Assembly: GCF_013450155.1 (NCBI RefSeq)
Contig: NZ_JACCKD010000001.1
Location: forward strand, 310,001 to 374,000
Source of the DNA: Haloechinothrix aidingensis
GTDB lineage: Bacteria; Actinomycetota; Actinomycetes; Mycobacteriales; Pseudonocardiaceae
Direction of reading: 5' to 3'
Length of the DNA stretch: 64,000 nucleotides
The translations under genes were made by a program, and so were the position numbers. Shown piece after piece: positions 58,334-64,000 of this stretch. Numbering within the stretch: the first letter of the stretch is position 1; each line of letters begins with the position of its first letter. Below the pieces are notes generated by a model. It did not search any database and was not told the DNA's origin. It worked only from the letters and a program-made list of their open reading frames with translations.

Positions 58334-59542
58334 CTACTCTGACTTCTCAGCCTCAGGCTGGTCAGTAGGTCCACGCTCGAAAACTAATGTGTTCTCCACA
58401 AGGAAGTGGAACGATGCTGGTTCCCCGGTTCTGATGTCGTTGCTTTCTGGCGGCACGCACGCGACCACCCTCATCCCGTGGGTGTGGTCGACACCGTCAA
58501 CGTATATGGAAGCACCGGCATATCTGATTTGTTCGACGGTGAGACCGAGCGAATTGACGGCTGTGCCATGCGGTGTGGACGCGGCCACCGACACCTTTTC
58601 GGGGCGCACTGCGACTGTTACGGGAGTATCGACCGCGAGTGAGCCCGACGACAGTCGTGCCAATTCGCGCGACACCCGAATCGGTCCGAGCCGAGTGTCG
58701 ACGTACACGTTCTCGCCGTCCGATCCTGCTACTGCACCGGGGATGAAGTTCATCTTGCCGAAGAATCCGGCAACGAAGTCGTTGTGTGGAGCGCGATACA
58801 GGTCTCTCGGAGATCCCATTTGCTCGATCCGACCGTCTCGCATCACTGCGATCCGGTCGGAAAGAGCCATCGCCTCGTCCTGGTCATGCGTCACGTATAC
58901 GCACGTAACGCCCAGTCGTTGCTGTAACTGACGCAGTTCCAACTGCATATGCTCGCGCAGGTTCTTGTCCAGAGCCCCCAGCGGCTCGTCCATGAGCAAC
59001 ACCTGGGGTTCGTACACGAGTGTGCGCGCGATCGCCACGCGCTGCTTCTGGCCACCGCTCAGCTGAGCCGGGTACCGATCGCCATGCTCGCTCAGCTGCA
59101 CAGTGTTCAATACCGCGTCGACCGTCTGCCTGATCGTGCCGGCATGCACGCGCCGCACCTGCAGCGGGAAAGCACAGTTCTGGTACACGGTCATGTGCGG
59201 GAACAAGGCGTAATCCTGAAATACGACGCCCATTTCCCGACGTTGAGGAGGCACGCTGGTCACGTCCCGACCATTCAGTAGTACCTGTCCTCGGGCTGGA
59301 AACTCTAACCCAGCCAACAGGCGAAGTACGCTGGTCTTGCCGGCGCCGGAGGGGCCCAGGAAGGTTACGAATTCGCCGGGGGTTATCCGTGCTGAAACGT
59401 CGTCCAAGGCGTGAACCTTGCCGGCGTCGTAGATCTTGGTCAGGGAAATGAGATCGATCTCGGCCCCTCTGCGCTCTTTTGTCTCGCCGTCATTGTCCGG
59501 CGAGTGGCGCCTGTCGGAAACCGGTGGAGAGGGAGATGTCAT
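58334..59542 (-). CDS. ABC transporter ATP-binding protein (PotA-like)
   Basis: ATG 59542 with GAGG upstream is preferred; in-frame starts at 59563 and 59575 would add 7-11 residues. The protein has Walker A GPSGAGKTS, signature LSGGQKQRVAIARTL and Walker B VLLMDEPLGALD, then a C-terminal TOBE/OB domain (TPVTVAVRPEKVSV). This is the PotA/FbpC type. It powers the importer encoded downstream. It is the first gene after the IclR regulator, with a gap of about 145 bp that would hold the operon promoter. Confidence 0.92.
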   Translation of the reverse strand: MTSPSPPVSDRRHSPDNDGETKERRGAEIDLISLTKIYDAGKVHALDDVSARITPGEFVTFLGPSGAGKTSVLRLLAGLEFPARGQVLLNGRDVTSVPPQRREMGVVFQDYALFPHMTVYQNCAFPLQVRRVHAGTIRQTVDAVLNTVQLSEHGDRYPAQLSGGQKQRVAIARTLVYEPQVLLMDEPLGALDKNLREHMQLELRQLQQRLGVTCVYVTHDQDEAMALSDRIAVMRDGRIEQMGSPRDLYRAPHNDFVAGFFGKMNFIPGAVAGSDGENVYVDTRLGPIRVSRELARLSSGSLAVDTPVTVAVRPEKVSVAASTPHGTAVNSLGLTVEQIRYAGASIYVDGVDHTHGMRVVACVPPESNDIRTGEPASFHFLVENTLVFERGPTDQPEAEKSE

Positions 59543-59687
59543 TGTCGCAGGGCCTCGTTCCATGTTTTCCGTCACCTTTTCGTGCTCGGAGGTGTAGTAG
59601 CGTGGATGCGAGCGCGGAAGGGCGTGCTGATGTTACCTTGATGCGAGCGGCCAGTCGCAATTCGTTTCGGTCCCTTGTCTTGGGGAT

Positions 59688-60458
59688 TTACTCCGTAGTG
59701 ATTGCTCCTTCGACCGACACGGCAACCGACCTGGTGGCAGAGATCAGAGATTCACGTTTTTCGGCGAAACGAGAAGTTGGAGCCGATATGGAGAATGCCG
59801 CGACCGCGTATCCACCGGTCAGCACCGGTACCGAAACGCAACTGACGTCGGCATGGAATTCCTCTTCGTCTATTGCGTAACCACGCTCGCGTGTGCGTTT
59901 CAGTTCCTCGTCGAAACTGTCTTTGTCAGTGATCGTTGACTGTGTCACCGGGCGCATCGGGTTGAGTTTCAGGTACGCGTCTCGTGTTTCCGCTCGGGCA
60001 AAGGCCAGAAGAGCCTTTCCCGTTGCCCTAGCGTGAGCGTCGACGTAGGGTCCCGACGGCACCTCGACTCGAAGCGGCTGCTGACTCTCGATCGACGCGA
60101 GCATTCGAATATCGGTGCCGCGCCAGGCCGCTACATACGAAGTCTCACGCGTCTGATCGGCCAGCCTTCGCAAGGCGCCAACCATGTATTCCGGAGCGCT
60201 GTCGTCACGGTAGAACGCCTCTGCCAGGAGGAGCACCTGCGGGCCGAGTACATAACGTGACTGATCGCCACGCGCCAAGAGTCCTTCATCTACCAGAGTG
60301 CTCAATAGATGGTGGGTTGTGGGCACAGCTAGTCCAAGAGCCGTCGCAAGCCCCTTCGCAGTGCCATCGGTGCTCCCGTTGACTACCGCCATGAGGAGTC
60401 GGGAGGCGCGTTGGACGGCTTGAACTCGTGTCTCACTACCCGAATCAGCGTCGACCAT
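59688..60458 (-). CDS. IclR-family transcriptional regulator
   Basis: The 256-residue protein has an N-terminal winged helix (QRASRLLMAVVNGSTDGTAKGLATALGLAVPTTHHLLSTLVDEGLL, about 15-59). The C-terminal IclR effector domain includes RVEVPSGPYVDAHARATGKALLA and EEFHADVSCVSVPVL. It lies just upstream of the transporter/enzyme operon on the same strand and probably controls it. A short palindrome TTCATAATATGAA (60470-60482) lies 11 bp before its start and may be its autoregulatory site. Confidence 0.92.
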   Translation of the reverse strand: MVDADSGSETRVQAVQRASRLLMAVVNGSTDGTAKGLATALGLAVPTTHHLLSTLVDEGLLARGDQSRYVLGPQVLLLAEAFYRDDSAPEYMVGALRRLADQTRETSYVAAWRGTDIRMLASIESQQPLRVEVPSGPYVDAHARATGKALLAFARAETRDAYLKLNPMRPVTQSTITDKDSFDEELKRTRERGYAIDEEEFHADVSCVSVPVLTGGYAVAAFSISAPTSRFAEKRESLISATRSVAVSVEGAITTE

Positions 60459-60469
60459 AGCTACTCGAT

Positions 60470-60482
60470 TTCATAATATGAA
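60470..60482. promoter_or_regulatory. Palindrome before the IclR gene
   Basis: TTCATA-A-TATGAA is an exact dyad 11 bp upstream of the IclR start codon in an AT-rich patch. IclR-type operators are often short AT-rich palindromes overlapping their own promoters, so autoregulation is plausible. Confidence 0.45.
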
Positions 60483-61147
60483 GTACGATTTCGATATTGT
60501 CGAGACTAAGCGGCGGCGACCGTGGGCGTCAAGCATCGCGTTGATGCGATCAGGGACCTGGACCTGTACTTCTCGCTGGCCGCAGCGGATGCTGGAGAGG
60601 TAGTTCACTTCGCGACGGCCAAGTACGTTCCTGGTGCGCAGTACGGGGTCACCAGGGTGTGGGTATCGCCCTGCAACGACGACGTTCGACGTTGTGCCCG
60701 CGGTGTGAGGCTGGTGAACAGCTCTCGGCAGGTCGGTGACTACCAGACCTCGTCGGCGAAGCTCCTCGGCCGCTCGATTGTCCAATGAGTACAGTCGCGC
60801 ATGTGATGGGATTGCTCATGCTGCCCGGTGCATCGACGGTATGGGCCATTTGTCTCGGCCTGATGACGGTGCGGTAGGGATGCGCGAGCATGCACAGCGT
60901 GATGTGGCAATCCCACCCGGTCCATCGCCGTATCTGGTCGTGATCTAGGTCGTGTTCGTCTTTGGCGGTGCGCATGGCTTCTTACCCATCCATCGACGAT
61001 CAGCCTCAAAGTTCCGTCAACAGCGAAGACAGACTGAGCAAGATCGAAAAAGGTGCGACTGTAGTAGCAGTGGTCCTGTGCTAAACGCCTAGACTACGAA
61101 CGGATCACACGAGCGCACCCCATACATCGCGACGTCGGACGTGACCC
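60483..61147. other. Decayed intergenic region without intact genes
   Basis: About 660 bp between IclR and LysR genes contain only short, mutually overlapping frames with no recognisable motif, apart from the transposase fragment at 60830-60981. The composition is lower in GC than the core genes. It looks like a scar left by insertion and decay of mobile DNA. Confidence 0.5.
60830..60981 (-). pseudogene. IS701/IS4-like transposase C-terminal remnant
   Basis: On the minus strand a fragment directly behind a TAA stop reads RTAKDEHDLDHDQIRRWTGW followed by DCHITLCMLAHPYRTV. This matches the C-terminal pattern of IS701-type DDE transposases (AKDE-x-GLDHYQVRRW-x-x-WYRHITLAMLAHA). Everything upstream is missing and the frame then drifts into unrelated sequence. 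Confidence 0.75.
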
Positions 61148-62083
61148 TCACCGGAACGACTCGTGCAGCTGTGCGGCCTCGGTACGCAGCTGTTCGAGCA
61201 GCGCCGTCGCGGCCGGTGTCAGTGGCTGGTCGGCGGCCAGCGTGACTCCGACGTTGCGGCGGATCCCGCGCAGCGGGGTCGGAAGGATCTCGAGCTGGTC
61301 GTCCTCCTCGGCGATCAGTAGGGGAAGCGCGGCGATGACGTCCGTGGACACCAGCAGGTGTCGCAGCGTGAGCAATGAGGTGCACTCGACACGGTCCGCC
61401 GGCAGGTCCAGGCCCTCCTGCGTGAACGACTCCTCCAGCTCGGCACGCAACGCGGTCTGGTCGACCGGCAGGATCCACGGGTAGTCGAGCAGGTCGGCGA
61501 GTGCGGGGGAATCCAACTCGTGGGCGGCGTGCCCGCGGCGCGCGACGAGCCGTATCGGCTCCATGTACATGTGCTCGACGCTCACCCGGCTGCCATTGCT
61601 CGTGGAGGTCAGGCGCCCTACGGTCATGTCGATGTCGCCTGCGAGCAGCGCAGCGTGCAGTGCGTCCGGTGTGGCCTCCCGTACCACGACGGTGAGGTTG
61701 GGCCGCTCGGCCTTCAGCGCGGCGATCGCCCTCGGCAGCAGCAGGTTCGACCCCGCGAGGTGGGTGCCTACCGTGACCGTGCCCAGCTCCGCATTGGAGA
61801 GCTGGGTCAGCTGTCGCTCGGAGTGCCGCAGCCGTGCGAGCACGGCGCGGGCGTCGCTGATGAAGGAGTCCCCGTAAATGGTGGGGGAGACACCGCGGGA
61901 GGTGCGGTCGAAAAGGGGCACGTCGAGGATCTCCTCGACCTCGTGCAGGCCCCGGGTAACCACGGGCTGCGTGACGTGCAGGTTCTCTGCGGCGCGGATG
62001 ATGCTGCCGTGCTCGGCGATGGTGGTGACGAGGACGAGATGGCGAATCTTGAGCCGCCCGTCGAGTATCCGCTCGGTCGTCAT
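61148..62083 (-). CDS. LysR-family transcriptional regulator
   Basis: The 311-residue protein has the LysR helix-turn-helix at its N terminus (LVLVTTIAEHGSIIRAAENLHVTQPVVTRGLHEVEEILDVPLFDRTSRGV, about 17-66) and a type 2 periplasmic-binding effector domain (TVGTHLAGSNLLLPRAIAALK onward). The N-terminal style recalls the PcaQ/GbpR group that controls aromatic-acid genes. It is divergent from the MBL-fold remnant and the aldehyde dehydrogenase gene and probably regulates them. Confidence 0.92.
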   Translation of the reverse strand: MTTERILDGRLKIRHLVLVTTIAEHGSIIRAAENLHVTQPVVTRGLHEVEEILDVPLFDRTSRGVSPTIYGDSFISDARAVLARLRHSERQLTQLSNAELGTVTVGTHLAGSNLLLPRAIAALKAERPNLTVVVREATPDALHAALLAGDIDMTVGRLTSTSNGSRVSVEHMYMEPIRLVARRGHAAHELDSPALADLLDYPWILPVDQTALRAELEESFTQEGLDLPADRVECTSLLTLRHLLVSTDVIAALPLLIAEEDDQLEILPTPLRGIRRNVGVTLAADQPLTPAATALLEQLRTEAAQLHESFR

Positions 62084-62197
62084 ATCCGGGATTCTATGTC
62101 CGTATGGGTATGGCGGGCTACGGGAAGAGTATTAGTTGGATATGTATTTCCTATCTACCGTCGTAGTCAGCGGAGCAAACACGTCAGGAGAGGCTAG
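62084..62197. promoter_or_regulatory. Divergent LysR promoter region
   Basis: This 114-bp gap is AT-rich around 62125-62165 (ATTAGTTGGATATGTATTTC) and should hold the LysR binding site and both promoters. AGGAGAGG at 62187-62194 is the ribosome site for the ATG at 62198. Confidence 0.45.
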
Positions 62198-62519
62198 ATG
62201 GAGCACGTCGTTCTCGGCAGCGGTGGCGATCCGCAGCTCAACACCGAACGAACCGCGCCGGCGACGGCGATCGTGCACGAGGGCGGGATCCACGTCGTCG
62301 ACTGCGGCAACGGCGTCGCGCGCCAGCTGACGCGGGCCGGTGTTGACCTGCGTGACCTCGCCACGTTGGGGAGCACGCACCACCACAGCGAGCATGCGGC
62401 ACTTCAGGCAGCCTGATACGTCCGCAGCCGAGGCCGGAGCTGTGGCAGCGGCCGCCGCGCGGGCCCGCTCGCGGTTCGACGGCGAGATCGTCGTCTCGCA
62501 CGACCTGCTGCGCGTCTGA
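62198..62519 (+). pseudogene. Internally deleted MBL-fold metallo-hydrolase
   Basis: A good ribosome site and ATG start a 72-codon frame that reads like the N terminus of a ribonuclease-Z-type MBL-fold hydrolase (VVLGSGGDPQLNTERTAPATAIVHEGG, then GSTHHHSEH at the metal site). It stops at 62414. In the +1 frame the sequence continues as a typical MBL C terminus (ARSRFDGEIVVSHDLLRV) and ends with TGA at 62517. About two thirds of the gene, including the remaining metal ligands, is missing. The protein cannot be active. It lies where an MBL hydrolase would normally be co-transcribed with the aldehyde dehydrogenase. Confidence 0.75.
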
Positions 62520-62571
62520 GGACCCGCACACACGCCGCCGGATCCGGCCACGACCGTACGAGGAGCAGACC

Positions 62572-64000
62572 ATGTCAACGAGCGCCACGCCCGCCGTGCG
62601 GGACAGCGGGGAGCGGTATCGACGCACGGAGCTGTACAACGTCGTGGACGGGGACTCGATCGACGGCGTTGGCACGTTCGACAAGTACAGTCCGGTCGAC
62701 GGTAGTGCGGTCGCGTCGGTGCACGAGGCGGGCGATGAGATCGTCGACGCCGCCGTCGGGTCGGCGCGCCGAGCCCTCGACGGTGAGTGGGCGCGCTGGA
62801 CAGTGGCTGAGCGTGCGGGCTTGCTGCGTCGGGTCGCCGATGTCATCGAGGAGCGTGCCGAGGAGCTTGCGGCCGCGGAGGTTGCGGACACCGGTAAACC
62901 GCTGGCCACCGCCCGCGAGCTGGACGTGGCTCGGGCCGCGGCGAACTTCCGCACTTTCGCAGATGTGGTGTCGGCCTCGGGGCTGGATTCGTTCCTCACC
63001 GAGACGCCGGACGGGCGGCGCGCATTGAACTACGCCGTGCGCAGGTCGCTGGGGGTGGTGGCGGTGATCGTGCCGTGGAACCTGCCCCTGTTGCTGCTGA
63101 CCTGGAAGGTGGCTCCGGCGCTGGCATGCGGCAACGCCGTCGTGGTCAAGCCGTCGGAGGAGACCCCGTCGACGGCGACGATGCTCGCCGAGGTGCTTCG
63201 CGAGGCGGGGGCACCGCGCGGTGTCTACAACGTCGTGCACGGCTTCGGGCCCGGGTCGGCAGGCGAGTGGTTGACGGCCCACCCGGACGTGGACGGGGTG
63301 ACGTTCACCGGCGAGTCGTCGACAGGTGCGGCGATCATGCGCGCGGTCGCCCCGCACGTTCGGCCCGTGTCGTTCGAGCTGGGTGGGAAGAACGCCGCGG
63401 TCGTCTTCGCCGACGCCGATCCGCAGCGCGTCATCGACGGGCTGGCCCGGTCGGTGTTCACCAACACCGGCCAGGTGTGCTTGTGCACCGAACGGCTCTA
63501 CATCGAGCGGCCGGTCTTCGACGAGATCGCGGCGGGCCTTGCCGAGCGCGCGCGCAAGCTGATGCTGGGCAGGCCCGAGGATCCGGTGACGACTACCGGG
63601 CCGCTGATCTCGACGGAACATCGCGAGAAGGTGCTCGGCCACTACCGGATCGCCGAGCAGGAGGGCGCCGACACGATGGTGGGCGGCGGTATACCCGAGC
63701 TCGGCGCCGAACTCGACGCGGGCGCGTGGATAGAACCGACACTGTGGACGGACCTGGACAACTCTGCGCGCACGCTGCGGGAGGAGATATTCGGTCCGGC
63801 TGCCGCCCTCGTGCCCTTCGACACCGAGGACGAGGCCGTGCGGCTGGCCAACGACACACGTTACGGGCTCGCCGCGTGTGTGTGGACACGCGACCTCGAG
63901 CGGGGCCACCGCGTCGCGCAGCGCATGCGGGTCGGGATGTCCTGGGTCAACACGTGGTACTTGCGGGACCTGCGCTCCCCGTTCGGCGGCATCGGCCTGT
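62572..64000 (+). CDS. Aldehyde dehydrogenase, 2-hydroxymuconic-semialdehyde-dehydrogenase-like (partial)
   Basis: ATG 62572 follows AGGAG, and the frame is open to the window edge (476 codons seen of about 490). Motifs are VIVPWNLPLLLLTWKVAPALACGN (substrate-channel Asn), KPSEETP, FTGESSTG, FELGGKN with the general-base Glu, and GQVCLCTER with the nucleophile Cys. The C-terminal WVNTWYLRDLRSPFGGIG resembles the NCWFLRDLRTPFGG stretch of 2-hydroxymuconic and aminomuconic semialdehyde dehydrogenases. It would oxidise a ring-cleavage semialdehyde to the dicarboxylate with NAD. This suggests a meta-cleavage pathway continuing to the right of the window. Confidence 0.88.
   Translation, partial: MSTSATPAVRDSGERYRRTELYNVVDGDSIDGVGTFDKYSPVDGSAVASVHEAGDEIVDAAVGSARRALDGEWARWTVAERAGLLRRVADVIEERAEELAAAEVADTGKPLATARELDVARAAANFRTFADVVSASGLDSFLTETPDGRRALNYAVRRSLGVVAVIVPWNLPLLLLTWKVAPALACGNAVVVKPSEETPSTATMLAEVLREAGAPRGVYNVVHGFGPGSAGEWLTAHPDVDGVTFTGESSTGAAIMRAVAPHVRPVSFELGGKNAAVVFADADPQRVIDGLARSVFTNTGQVCLCTERLYIERPVFDEIAAGLAERARKLMLGRPEDPVTTTGPLISTEHREKVLGHYRIAEQEGADTMVGGGIPELGAELDAGAWIEPTLWTDLDNSARTLREEIFGPAAALVPFDTEDEAVRLANDTRYGLAACVWTRDLERGHRVAQRMRVGMSWVNTWYLRDLRSPFGGIGL

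Noticed and set aside
60471-60785. 104-codon minus-strand frame between IclR and LysR genes
   Set aside because: It has no ribosome site or recognisable motif and overlaps other short frames in a decayed region; coding status cannot be supported.

Overview
The window reads as chromosome of a high-GC actinomycete of the Pseudonocardiaceae type. It has arabinogalactan (galactofuran) genes laid out like the mycobacterial Rv3772-Rv3816 region, an IdeR-type iron box, the Bpa proteasome activator, mycothiol-dependent enzymes and WhiB proteins. No mycolate genes are visible. Family and species are inference from gene content only.

Region 1 (1-25.5 kb) is conserved core. It runs: a cut-off membrane protein, PlsC-like acyltransferase, HAD phosphatase, an LLM oxidoreductase/hydrolase pair, UDP-galactopyranose mutase and GlfT2, then on the minus strand GlfT1 and the Wzt/Wzm galactan exporter, a methyltransferase, a pyruvyl-transferase-like protein, an acyl-CoA dehydrogenase, Bpa, a quinone oxidoreductase, a secreted M28 peptidase, tRNA-Ser(TGA), a PucR regulator, Bfd-Bfr with an IdeR box, TauE, HisC-like aminotransferase, acetoacetyl-CoA ligase, tRNA-Ser(GCT) and tRNA-Arg(ACG).

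Region 2 (25,474-35,759) is a compact 10.2-kb integrative element of the AICE type, inserted in the 3' half of tRNA-Arg(ACG) and bounded by a 43-bp perfect direct repeat. Its backbone is integrase, excisionase, RepSA-like replication initiator, FtsK/TraB-like translocase, a WhiB protein and small conserved genes. Facing the other way is a two-gene module: an HTH/sensor protein followed 2 nt later by a PP2C-type phosphatase, with twin GTTTA-N6-TAAAC palindromes in the shared promoter. Then come a strongly folded intergenic stretch and a lower-GC gene for a zinc-ribbon protein of unknown function. This last part of the element is the best place to look for undescribed biology.

Region 3 (35.9-51.5 kb) is catabolic. 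A TetR-like regulator faces a secreted CalB-like lipase. A Na+/solute symporter with a small partner, a PaaX regulator and a large secreted esterase lie next to a tightly coupled operon that fits salicylate breakdown: activation to salicylyl-CoA, 5-hydroxylation, gentisate ring opening, maleylpyruvate isomerisation and fumarylpyruvate hydrolysis.

Region 4 (51.5-64 kb) is a second, probably acquired catabolic block. An IclR regulator precedes a polyamine/opine-type ABC transporter, a fused alpha-beta thiamine-PP dehydrogenase, an enolase-superfamily enzyme and an SDR, all on the minus strand and mostly overlapping. Transposase remnants lie on both sides (IS481-like at 51.5 kb, IS701-like at 60.9 kb). 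The window ends in a LysR gene, a decayed MBL-fold gene and a 2-hydroxymuconic-semialdehyde-dehydrogenase-like gene cut by the edge.
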